Source: Lachnospiraceae bacterium AM48-27BH
Lineage (GTDB): Bacteria > Bacillota > Clostridia > Lachnospirales > Lachnospiraceae
Reading direction: 5' to 3'
NCBI GenBank assembly: GCA_003478355.1
Contig: QUFC01000015.1
Span: 1 to 64,000 of the forward strand
Length of the DNA: 64,000 bases
This document shows positions 38,059-45,533 of the stretch, piece after piece. Positions within the stretch are counted from its first letter, which is position 1, and each line of letters begins with the position of its first letter. The notes beneath the pieces were generated by a model. That model had not been told where the DNA came from, made no database searches, and was given only the letters and a program-made list of their open reading frames with translations. Position numbers and translations under genes: made by a program.

Positions 38059-40245
38059 ATGTCAATTACAATCGCGTTGGCAGGTAATCCAAACTGTGGT
38101 AAGACCACATTATTTAATGCCCTGACAGGTGCCACTCAGTATGTTGGTAACTGGCCAGGTGTAACCGTAGAGAAAAAGGAAGGTAAGTTAAAGGGACATA
38201 AAGATGTCATCATCGCCGATCTTCCTGGTATTTATTCCTTATCTCCATATTCTCTGGAGGAGGTCGTAGCAAGAAACTATCTGATCAATGAGAAACCGGA
38301 CGCGATCTTAAATATCATTGACGGTACCAACCTGGAGAGAAACTTATATCTGTCCACCCAGTTAATGGAACTTGGTATTCCGGTGGTCATGGCGGTTAAC
38401 ATGATGGATCTGGTAAGAAAGAATGGCGACCAGATCAACATCAAGAAGCTGGCTGAAAAATTAGGCTGTCAGGTTGTTGAGATCTCTGCGTTAAAGGGCA
38501 ACGGTATCGACAAAGCAGCGCAGATGGCAGTTGATTTAGCAAAATCCGGTAAGAAGACACCGGCGGTACATAACTTCTCTGACTGTGTGGAGAGAGTGTT
38601 AGACCAGATCGAGGATAAGTTAGATGCTTCTGTTCCGGCAGAACAGAGACGTTATTTTGCAATCAAGTTATTAGAGCGCGACAGCAAGATCACCGATCAG
38701 TTATCCAAGGTTCCGGATGTAACGGAAGAGATCAATGCGATCGAAAAGGAGATGGACGACGATACTGAGAGTATCATCACCAACGAGCGTTATGTATACA
38801 TTTCCTCTATCATTGGCGACTGCCTGAAGAAGAAGGTTGCAAGCGGCAAGATGACCATTTCCGATAAGATTGACCGGGTTGTGACCAACCGTATCCTGGC
38901 TCTGCCGATCTTCGCAGTTGTGATGTGGTTTGTATATTACATTTCCGTTACCACCGTTGGTACGATTGTAACGGACTGGACCAATGACGTATTATTCGGT
39001 GAGATCGTTCCTCCGGCTGTTGAGGGCTTTTTAAATGCAGTCGGCTGTGCAGACTGGTTACAGGGATTGATCCTGGATGGTATCGTAGCTGGTGTTGGTG
39101 CCGTACTTGGCTTCGTACCACAGATGATCGTGCTGTTCTTCTTCCTGGCAATTCTGGAGGACTGCGGATACATGGCTCGTGTTGCATTTATCATGGACCG
39201 TATCTTCCGTAAATTTGGCCTTTCCGGTAAAGCATTTATCCCAATGCTGATCAGCTCCGGTTGTGGTATCCCAGGTGTTATGGCAACCAGAACCATCGAG
39301 TCTGACCGTGACCGCAAGATGTCCATCATGACGACCACGTTCATTCCTTGTGGTGCAAAGCTTCCGATCATTGCCATGATCGCAGGTGCATTCTTCCCGA
39401 ACGCAGAGGGCAATGCTTCCGCATGGGTAGCAACCAGTGCTTACTTCATCGGTGTTGCAGCAATTGTATGTTCCGGTATTATGTTAAAGAAAACCAAGAT
39501 GTTCGCTGGTGATCCGTCACCATTCGTTATGGAGCTTCCACAGTACCATATGCCAACTGCAGGCAACGTACTGAGAAGTATCTGGGAGAGAGCATCTTCC
39601 TTTATCAAGAAGGCTGGTACCGTTATCCTGCTTTCCACCATCGTTTTATGGTTCCTCATGGGCTACGGTTTCGAGGGTGGTGCCTTCGGTGCAGTTGAGG
39701 ACTTAAACAACAGTATCTTAGCTCAGATCGGTAAAGCAATCGCATGGATCTTCACACCACTTGGCTGGACTCAGTTAGGTCATGGCTGGGAGATGGCTGT
39801 AGCTGCAATCTCTGGTCTGATCGCAAAAGAGAACGTGGTAGCAACCTTCGGTATGCTCTTCAATCCAAACCTGGAAGAAGTTGCAGAGGATGGTGTTGAG
39901 ATCTGGAGCAACTTACAGGGCGCTTTAACCCCGATCGCTGCTTACGGATATCTGGTATTTAACTTACTGTGTGCTCCTTGTTTCGCAGCAATCGGTGCGA
40001 TCAGACGTGAGATGAACAGTGGAAAATGGACGATTTTCGCACTTTGCTATCAGTGTCTGTTCGCATACGGCGTAGCATTAGTCATCTATCAGGTTGGTAC
40101 TGTCCTGACTGGCGGTGCAGCAAATCCGGTTGGTCTGGTTGCAGCAGTAGCAATTGTAGCATTCTTCGTATATATGCTGGTTCGTCCTTATAAAGAGAGC
40201 GAGACTTTAAGCGTAGATACCAAGAACCTGGTAAAATCTAAATAA
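38059..40245 (+). CDS. feoB: ferrous iron transport protein B
   Basis: 728 residues. The cytosolic G domain has G1 GNPNCGKTTLFN (residues 8-19), G3 DLPGIYSL and G4 NMMD; a helical GDI-like domain follows. The membrane part has Gate motifs ISSGCGIPGVMATR and FIPCGAKLPIIAMIAGAFF. It imports Fe2+ under low-oxygen conditions. Operon position after two FeoA genes and behind a repressor-like operator agrees with iron control. No FeoC follows; instead a Cys-rich small membrane protein does. Confidence 0.97.
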   Translation: MSITIALAGNPNCGKTTLFNALTGATQYVGNWPGVTVEKKEGKLKGHKDVIIADLPGIYSLSPYSLEEVVARNYLINEKPDAILNIIDGTNLERNLYLSTQLMELGIPVVMAVNMMDLVRKNGDQINIKKLAEKLGCQVVEISALKGNGIDKAAQMAVDLAKSGKKTPAVHNFSDCVERVLDQIEDKLDASVPAEQRRYFAIKLLERDSKITDQLSKVPDVTEEINAIEKEMDDDTESIITNERYVYISSIIGDCLKKKVASGKMTISDKIDRVVTNRILALPIFAVVMWFVYYISVTTVGTIVTDWTNDVLFGEIVPPAVEGFLNAVGCADWLQGLILDGIVAGVGAVLGFVPQMIVLFFFLAILEDCGYMARVAFIMDRIFRKFGLSGKAFIPMLISSGCGIPGVMATRTIESDRDRKMSIMTTTFIPCGAKLPIIAMIAGAFFPNAEGNASAWVATSAYFIGVAAIVCSGIMLKKTKMFAGDPSPFVMELPQYHMPTAGNVLRSIWERASSFIKKAGTVILLSTIVLWFLMGYGFEGGAFGAVEDLNNSILAQIGKAIAWIFTPLGWTQLGHGWEMAVAAISGLIAKENVVATFGMLFNPNLEEVAEDGVEIWSNLQGALTPIAAYGYLVFNLLCAPCFAAIGAIRREMNSGKWTIFALCYQCLFAYGVALVIYQVGTVLTGGAANPVGLVAAVAIVAFFVYMLVRPYKESETLSVDTKNLVKSK

Positions 40246-40270
40246 GTAAAATGTAAATAAGTAAAATCAG

Positions 40271-40310
40271 GTAACTATTCAGTAGGTCTGCGCACATGCT
40301 GCGCTGACCG
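40271..40310 (+). repeat. repeat-like hairpin after feoB
   Basis: GTAACTATTCAGTA is followed by GGTCTGCGCA-catgc-TGCGCTGACC, a hairpin. It is the better-formed relative of the copy at 37966. Confidence 0.5.
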
Positions 40311-40331
40311 TAAGAACACATAGGCTAGAAA

Positions 40332-40403
40332 GCAAAAATCCCATCAGCGAAGCTGATCTGGAATGGATTTTTGCTCGTAACTATGAAGGTACTGAATAGT
40401 TAC
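40332..40403 (+). repeat. two-stem repeat (family B with 5' partner) downstream of feoB
   Basis: The first module GCAAAAATCC...GGATTTTTGC (40332-40374) encloses ATCAGC-gaa-GCTGAT. The second, 40377-40403, is GTAACTAT, loop GAAGGTACTGA, ATAGTTAC. The whole matches the groES-groEL copy with very few changes. It lies 88 bases before the Cys-rich gene. Confidence 0.9.
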
Positions 40404-40491
40404 AAAATCAGGAATCATTCCTGAAAAGGGAGCCTGTAGCTGATGTTTCAGTATACGGGCTTCCACCAGTAAAAAAGGAGGTTGTGCAAAG

Positions 40492-40665
40492 ATGGGAACG
40501 ATCGTTGTTCTGGTGGTACTGATTTTGATAGTGGCGCTGATTATCCGAAGCATGATCCGAGATAAGAAAAATGGAAAATCCATCCAGTGTGGTTGTGACT
40601 GCAGCTCCTGCGGTGGGCATTGCAGTTCTTCCGCACCAGTTAAGGAGGCGAAGAAACGTGGCTAA
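40492..40665 (+). CDS. FeoB-associated Cys-rich membrane protein
   Basis: 57 residues. One N-terminal membrane helix (TIVVLVVLILIVALIIRSMI) is followed by a short basic linker and a Cys-rich tail, CGCDCSSCGGHC. It matches the small FeoB-associated Cys-rich family, thought to help iron delivery next to FeoB. AAAAAGGAGG precedes the ATG. It overlaps the next gene by 8 bases. Confidence 0.82.
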   Translation: MGTIVVLVVLILIVALIIRSMIRDKKNGKSIQCGCDCSSCGGHCSSSAPVKEAKKRG

Positions 40666-41032
40666 TGTCATAATTATCGCAGTCTTAGCAGCGATCGCTT
40701 TGGTGGCACTGAAAGGCTCTCTGAAACATTTTCGGGGAGAGGGAAGCTGCTGCGGAGGTGGAAGTACAGGGATTACAAGGAACGATATTCCGGTGAAAAT
40801 ACTGGAGAACCCGAAGCTGGGCGAAAAAGTGGTGGAAATCTCCGGAATGCATTGTGAAAATTGTGTATTCAGCGTGACAAGGGCTATCAACCGGATCGAG
40901 GGTGCCAGTGCGGATGTTGATTTAAAGAAAAAACGTGCCATCGTATCTTATGACCGTGAGATTTCCGCGGATGCTATCCGTAAGGCAGTAGAACAAGAAG
41001 GCTTCAGGGTGACGGAGATCAGAAACCGGTAA
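40658..41032 (+). CDS. membrane-anchored heavy-metal-associated (HMA) domain protein
   Basis: 124 residues from a GTG start. An N-terminal hydrophobic helix (NVIIIAVLAAIALVAL) and a CCGGG segment are followed by an HMA ferredoxin-like domain with metal site GMHCENC at about residues 64-70. HMA domains bind Cu+, Zn2+ or similar soft ions. GTG 40658 is chosen because AAGGAGG precedes it by 9 bases; an upstream in-frame ATG at 40571 would run far into the preceding Cys-rich gene. Its place in the feo unit suggests metal handling for FeoB or the G3E proteins, by inference. Confidence 0.78.
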   Translation: MANVIIIAVLAAIALVALKGSLKHFRGEGSCCGGGSTGITRNDIPVKILENPKLGEKVVEISGMHCENCVFSVTRAINRIEGASADVDLKKKRAIVSYDREISADAIRKAVEQEGFRVTEIRNR

Positions 41033-41044
41033 AGGAGGAAATGT

Positions 41045-41308
41045 ATGTCGGTGCAGGAGAAAAAATCCTATATTCTGCAGGAATTAAGAAAGAATGGCTG
41101 CAGGATCACCAATCAGAGACAGCTGCTGATTGATATCATTTTACAGGACGAGTGCTGTTGTTGCAAAGAGATTTATTATCAGGCAATCAAGAAAGATCCG
41201 ACCATCGGCATGGCAACTGTTTACCGGATGGTCAAAACATTAGAAGAAACAGGGTTGATCAAGAGAAAGAATCTGTACCGGATCCAGGTGGAAGAGGAAT
41301 CGGCTTGA
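41045..41308 (+). CDS. short Fur-family protein (DNA-binding domain only)
   Basis: 87 residues. The sequence LRKNGCRITNQRQLLIDIIL, KEIYYQAIKKDPTIGMATVYR and MVKTLEETGLI is the Fur winged helix. Fur proteins are usually about 140 residues with a metal-binding dimerisation domain; that domain is absent and no shifted continuation was found downstream. A CCCC run (DECCCCKEI) sits in the middle. It may act as a modified sensor or a passive DNA-binding partner. It follows the HMA gene by 12 bases with AAAGGAGG. Confidence 0.8.
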   Translation: MSVQEKKSYILQELRKNGCRITNQRQLLIDIILQDECCCCKEIYYQAIKKDPTIGMATVYRMVKTLEETGLIKRKNLYRIQVEEESA

Positions 41309-41576
41309 ACAGGTAAGGGGAGTGACGAGTTGTGAAGGGCGCGTTGCTCCTTTTCTATATCCGAGCGCGGAGTGGACGTACTGTACACGGATAGGCATTT
41401 TCTGAACTGAAAATGCCGTATGATACAGTGGTGGTAACAGATTTTGCCGATTTAGAATGCGAAGCATCGGCAAAATCCGTTGCTGTTTGCGCAACGCGTG
41501 AACAGCAACGCGGACGGTCTTGACTTTATAGAAACTTTGTGACAAAATATACAACTAGAAAGAAGGGTAAAATATT
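41309..41576 (+). other. structured leader of the G3E gene
   Basis: Stacked stems: ACTGTA (41380-41385) with TACAGT (41424-41429) enclosing GGCATTTTC-tgaact-GAAAATGCC. Then GATTTTGCCGAT (41440-41451) with ATCGGCAAAATC (41466-41477), then the family C hairpin (41479-41509). A TTGACT at 41520 is a possible -35. It could be a regulatory leader; no known class was recognised. Confidence 0.5.
41479..41509 (+). repeat. 31-nt hairpin repeat, family C
   Basis: GTTGCTGTT, loop TGCGCAACGCGTG, AACAGCAAC. Perfect 9-base stem. Same orientation as the copy at 17465. Confidence 0.8.
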
Positions 41577-42797
41577 ATGACAAAGATTGATATTATCTCC
41601 GGCTTCCTTGGAGCCGGAAAAACGACATTTATTAAGAAACTGTTGGAAGAGGCGATCGCAGGCGAGCAGGTAGTTCTGATCGAGAATGAGTTTGGTCAGA
41701 TCGGTATTGATGGTGGATTTTTAAAGAATTCCGGTATCGAGATCCGTGAGATGAACTCCGGTTGTATCTGCTGCTCCCTGGTTGGTGATTTTGGTAAATC
41801 TCTGGAAGAGGTTCTGACCAAATATCAGCCAGACCGTGTGATCATCGAACCGTCCGGCGTTGGTAAATTATCTGACGTTATGAAAGCTGTCCGCGATGTA
41901 GCTTCTACTCTGGATGTGGTATTGAACAGTGCCGTTACCATCGTAGACGCTTCTAAGTGCAAGATGTATATGAAGAACTTTGGTGAGTTCTTTAACAACC
42001 AGATCGAGAATGCAGGAACCGTTGTATTAAGCAGAACTGACGTAGTAGACGCTGCGAAGGTTCAGCAGGATGTGGAACTGATCCGTGAGCACAATGCCAG
42101 CGCTTCAATCGTGACGACTCCATGCAGCCAGTTATCCGGCGCCCAGTTACTGGAGATCATCGAGAAGCCAGATACCATGGCAGAGGATCTGATGAGAGAG
42201 GTGGAAGAGAGACGGGCTCATGAGGCAGAGCATGATCACGAGCATCACCACCATCATCATGACGATGATGATGAGTGCGAGTGCGGTTGCCACGATCACG
42301 ACCATGAGCATCATCACCATCATGACGACGATGATGACGAGTGCGAGTGCGGCTGCCACGATCATGACCATGAGCATCATCACCATCATGACGACGATGA
42401 TGATGAGTGCGAGTGCGGCTGCCACGATCATGACCATGAGCATCATCACCATGATCACGACGATGACTGCGACTGTGGCTGTCACGATCATGATCACCAT
42501 CATCACCATCACCATGCAGATGAGGTCTTCACAAGCTGGGGCATGGAGAATGTGGCTCCTTGCAAGAAGGAAGAGCTGGAGGCATTTTTACAGGATCTGT
42601 CTAAGGGCGATGTTTACGGACAGGTTCTCCGTGCAAAGGGTATGATTCCAAGTGAGACAGAGGGTGAGTGGTATTACTTCGACTTAGTACCGGAAGAGTA
42701 CGAGATCCGGAAAGGCCAGCCAGATTACACAGGAAAAGTATGTGTCATCGGAGCTAAACTGGATGAGGAAGCATTAAAGAAAGTATTTCATAAATAG
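41577..42797 (+). CDS. CobW/G3E-family GTPase with His/Asp/Cys repeats (metallochaperone)
   Basis: 406 residues. Walker A GFLGAGKTTFIKK at about residues 9-21, ENEFGQIGIDGG, and the G3E metal motif GCICCSL (residues 62-68). Between residues about 215 and 315 lies a low-complexity zone of repeats with ECECGCHDHDHEHHHHHDDD units. The CobW C-terminal domain follows (YGQVLRAKGMIPSE). COG0523 proteins use GTP to deliver Zn2+ or other metal to target enzymes; the His-rich zone would bind many ions. The metal is not fixed; the FeoB side and the zinc importer are both within 10 kb. Confidence 0.9.
   Translation: MTKIDIISGFLGAGKTTFIKKLLEEAIAGEQVVLIENEFGQIGIDGGFLKNSGIEIREMNSGCICCSLVGDFGKSLEEVLTKYQPDRVIIEPSGVGKLSDVMKAVRDVASTLDVVLNSAVTIVDASKCKMYMKNFGEFFNNQIENAGTVVLSRTDVVDAAKVQQDVELIREHNASASIVTTPCSQLSGAQLLEIIEKPDTMAEDLMREVEERRAHEAEHDHEHHHHHHDDDDECECGCHDHDHEHHHHHDDDDDECECGCHDHDHEHHHHHDDDDDECECGCHDHDHEHHHHDHDDDCDCGCHDHDHHHHHHHADEVFTSWGMENVAPCKKEELEAFLQDLSKGDVYGQVLRAKGMIPSETEGEWYYFDLVPEEYEIRKGQPDYTGKVCVIGAKLDEEALKKVFHK
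42229..42515 (+). repeat. in-gene tandem repeat of 66 nt encoding the metal-binding zone
   Basis: The block beginning GAGTGCGAGTGCGG recurs at 42273, 42339 and 42405 (exactly 66 bases apart); a diverged fourth unit starts 60 bases later. Each unit codes 22 residues with CECGC plus His and Asp runs. Long ORFs on the other strand here are shadows of the repeat. Confidence 0.88.
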
Positions 42798-42822
42798 TTG
42801 GTAAATAGGAGTTTAAAATAAC

Positions 42823-43770
42823 ATGGGACCAGTAATTGATGACGAGACAATGCCATTATTTCTGATCAATGGTTTTCTGGAGGCGGGCAAGACCCAGTTT
42901 CTTCAGTTTACCATGGGACAGGACTATTTTCAGGCAGAGGGCAAGACACTTCTGATCTGCTGTGAAGAGGGCGACACCGAGTATGACCCGGAACTGTTAA
43001 AGAAAACCAATACGATCCTGGTAAATGTTGAAAGCATGGATGAGATCTCCCCAGAGCGTTTAACGGAGCTGGAGCTGCTGCACAATCCAGAGCGTGTGTT
43101 GATGGAGTGGAACGGCATGTGGAACCAGGATGAGCTTCGACTTCCGAAGGACTGGGAGGTATACCAGCAGATTACGATCATCGACGGATCTACGTTTGAT
43201 CTGTATGTGAAGAATATGAAACCGCTGCTTGGCGCTATGGTTCGTAATTCCGAACTGATCATCTGCAACCGTTGTGACGATGTGGAAGATCTGGAGGGCT
43301 ACCGTCGGACCCTGCTTGCCATGAACAACCAGGCAGAGATCGTATTTGAAGATGCAGAGGGTGAGATCTCTGAGATTTCTGAGGCAGATCTGCCATATGA
43401 CCTGTCTGCAGACGTGACAGTGATCGCTCCGGAAGACTTTGGTATCTGGTATATTGACTGTATGGATAAGCCGGACCGTTACCGTGGAAAAGTGGTGGAA
43501 TTCACCGGAATGGTGATGAAATCTAATAAGTTCCCGAAGAACTATTTCGTTCCGGGACGTATGGCCATGACCTGCTGTGAGGCAGATATGACATTTTTAG
43601 GCTTTATCTGCAAGGCGAGAGAAGCCAGAAACTTAGAGAACCGCCAGTGGGTAAAAGTCCGCGCCAAAATCGAGTACGAGGAGTGGCAGGATTACGGCGG
43701 CGTAGGTCCGGTTCTCTATGCAGAGAGCGTGGAGCCGGCAGAGCCGATCAAGGATATTGTGCAGTTCTAA
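42823..43770 (+). CDS. second CobW/G3E-like protein, with C-terminal TIGR03943-like domain
   Basis: 315 residues. Walker A is GFLEAGKTQFLQ, and later blocks resemble the CobW GTPase (LMEWNGMWNQDEL, IIDGSTFDLYVKNM, ELIICNRCDDVEDLEGYRR). The GCxCC metal motif of true G3E proteins is missing; LLICCEEGDTEYD is in its place. The last 100 residues (YRGKVVEFTGMVMKSNKFPK...ICCEADMTFLGFICKARE-like) resemble the C-terminal domain of TIGR03943/DUF1980 proteins. It is 25 bases after the first G3E gene, probably co-transcribed. Family placement is moderately sure; the role is unknown. Confidence 0.75.
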   Translation: MGPVIDDETMPLFLINGFLEAGKTQFLQFTMGQDYFQAEGKTLLICCEEGDTEYDPELLKKTNTILVNVESMDEISPERLTELELLHNPERVLMEWNGMWNQDELRLPKDWEVYQQITIIDGSTFDLYVKNMKPLLGAMVRNSELIICNRCDDVEDLEGYRRTLLAMNNQAEIVFEDAEGEISEISEADLPYDLSADVTVIAPEDFGIWYIDCMDKPDRYRGKVVEFTGMVMKSNKFPKNYFVPGRMAMTCCEADMTFLGFICKAREARNLENRQWVKVRAKIEYEEWQDYGGVGPVLYAESVEPAEPIKDIVQF

Positions 43771-43798
43771 AACATAATAGAGCATAGAATAAGCAAAC

Positions 43799-43843
43799 GA
43801 AAGCCGCAGGGCACATGATCTTCATGTGTCCTGCGGCTTTTTC
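43799..43843. terminator. bidirectional terminator
   Basis: AAAGCCGCAGG-CACATGA and TCATGTG-CCTGCGGCTTT form a long stem between converging genes. Confidence 0.9.
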
Positions 43844-43853
43844 AGGGTGCGTC

Positions 43854-45359
43854 TTAATTCCATTGTACCGGAGTCGGACGCTTTGATGAGAATACATCTT
43901 CTGCTTTAAACAGGTCATCCAGTTTCCGCTTGGAGGTATCGTCTCCAGCCTCAATGTCCTTCCACATCCGGTATCCGTCCAGATTCCGACGGCCCTGTCG
44001 TAAGTAGTCTTTGCCGAACTGAACCCAATACTGTGTGGAATCTACGTTACAGAAGTAGCGGAAGCCCAGGTTGTGCAGGTAATTGAAGCGGTCATTATCA
44101 CTGGAATACGGATGCCAGTCTCCAACATCCGCACCAAATGGAAACAAAATGATATCCGTTGGGCCGATCAGAGATTCTACTTCATTTTCCCATTTATCAC
44201 AGTCCGTTTTGAAATGGGCATATTCAATATTGCCGAGATCCCGGTGTCCCCAGCTGTGAGAAGCCAGTTCCCAGCCATTGTCACGGAGACACTGGGCAAC
44301 AGCAGAAGCAGTCTGGCGGTCTTCCTCATAGGTAGGGGAATCGCTGTAGGACGCAGCCGTGCGGTAGCCTAAGATTCCCTGGTAGCCGGTAAATGCAATG
44401 ACAGCTCTGGCACCACGGTAGGAGAAATCCGGATGTTCCTGGATGAAATCCTCCAGCAGGGGAACCAGGTCATAAGAACCAGTGGAAATGGTTCCGTCAT
44501 CCAGCTTCATCTCGCAGGTCGGTTTACCGTCAGCTCCGATCACTATGCGTGAGGCAAAGCCATCACCGTCCATGTATTCATAGTAGCAGACATCATCCTG
44601 GGACATGACAAATGCCTGTTTTCCTTCAGGAAGAAGAATCTCTCCTTTTTTCATGATAGTCTGTCCAGTTTCATCGGTGGTCTCATAGGCGATGTCATGA
44701 AGGCGCACCAGTACGAATCCCTTGTCGTACATGGACTGCAGGATTTTTAAGAATTCGTCTGCGGTTGTCATAACCTGATTGTAGCCGCGTTCGTCGGAGT
44801 CACCGTCAAATGCTTTATCCTCATCCATGATCAAAGTATGGAAGAAGATATGAGTGACCTTGTTTAGATCGTATGGAACTAAGGTCTCTTTTGCCTGTTC
44901 ATAACTGGTAACTGCTTCAAGATATTCTGGATGCTGGTCATAATCAGAAGCTCCCTTTAATAATTCAATGGCCTTGTCATAATCATAACCGGCGGCGATG
45001 AAATTGGCCTGCTCTAACAGGGATGTGCTGCTGACAGCGGAGTTGGAAGAGGTTTCCTGCCCCGGATCCAGCGGATCAGAAGCGGAAGGATCAGTTGGAC
45101 TGCCAGAGGAACCATTGACTGAGCCGGAAACCGTTACACTGGACTGGTTACCGGGTGTTTTTTCTGGTTTCATTTTCTGGAACTGACGGATGCAGATAAA
45201 AATACCGCATCCGACAACTGCCACCAGCAAAAGGATCAGAAGAAGAATTGGAATGCGGTTATGCTGACGCCGTCGTCTGCGAAAAGAGTAGTTTGATTTG
45301 CGTATGGAACTCCGCCTGTTGGAATGGCGGGAAGGACTTCCACTATAATAATCCATCAT
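43854..45359 (-). CDS. membrane-anchored polysaccharide deacetylase
   Basis: About 501 residues. A basic N-terminus (SFRRRRRQHN) precedes one membrane helix (RIPILLLILLLVAVVGCGIF), then a Ser/Thr/Pro-rich linker, and an extracellular NodB-type domain with the Asp of SQDDVCYY and the zinc HxxxH in ASHSWGHRDL. It probably removes acetyl groups from cell-wall or extracellular glycan. Start choice is uncertain between the ATG at 45359, another at 45356 and a GTG at 45365; AGAGGTG lies just upstream. A degenerate family B hairpin is in its leader. Confidence 0.87.
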   Translation of the reverse strand: MMDYYSGSPSRHSNRRSSIRKSNYSFRRRRRQHNRIPILLLILLLVAVVGCGIFICIRQFQKMKPEKTPGNQSSVTVSGSVNGSSGSPTDPSASDPLDPGQETSSNSAVSSTSLLEQANFIAAGYDYDKAIELLKGASDYDQHPEYLEAVTSYEQAKETLVPYDLNKVTHIFFHTLIMDEDKAFDGDSDERGYNQVMTTADEFLKILQSMYDKGFVLVRLHDIAYETTDETGQTIMKKGEILLPEGKQAFVMSQDDVCYYEYMDGDGFASRIVIGADGKPTCEMKLDDGTISTGSYDLVPLLEDFIQEHPDFSYRGARAVIAFTGYQGILGYRTAASYSDSPTYEEDRQTASAVAQCLRDNGWELASHSWGHRDLGNIEYAHFKTDCDKWENEVESLIGPTDIILFPFGADVGDWHPYSSDNDRFNYLHNLGFRYFCNVDSTQYWVQFGKDYLRQGRRNLDGYRMWKDIEAGDDTSKRKLDDLFKAEDVFSSKRPTPVQWN

Positions 45360-45391
45360 GGTCACCTCTTAAGAATATTTGTTCAGTATCT

Positions 45392-45418
45392 GTAATTATT
45401 CAGTACTTAAGAATAGTA
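45392..45418 (-). repeat. degenerate 27-nt hairpin, family B, upstream of deacetylase
   Basis: On the + strand GTAATTATTCAGTACTTAAG, then AATAGTAT, resembles the reverse complement of the family B element. So it is in the sense orientation of the reverse-strand deacetylase gene, about 30 bases before its start. Several positions have drifted and the stem is weak. Confidence 0.5.
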
Positions 45419-45533
45419 TAGCACAGAGCATCAAATGGTGTAAATGAGCTGAGGAGGAAATTAAGAAGTTTGGAATAAAAAGGAAAGGATTCTCCATAAA
45501 TTATGAAGAGAAACCCATGATCGAGGGAAAATT

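Noticed and set aside
41045..41308. Frameshift as cause of the short Fur protein
   Set aside because: No Fur dimerisation-domain sequence (HHxH-type) could be found in any frame in the next 250 bases.
42273..42480. Possible CRISPR array (regular 66-base spacing)
   Set aside because: The repeats are continuous coding repeats in frame, with no unique spacers, and no cas gene is present.
42147..42645. Met/Val/Ile-rich and Thr/Met-rich ORFs on both strands
   Set aside because: Out-of-frame readings of the His/Asp repeat in the G3E gene. They look like membrane segments only because GAT/CAT repeats read as ATG, ATC or GTC.
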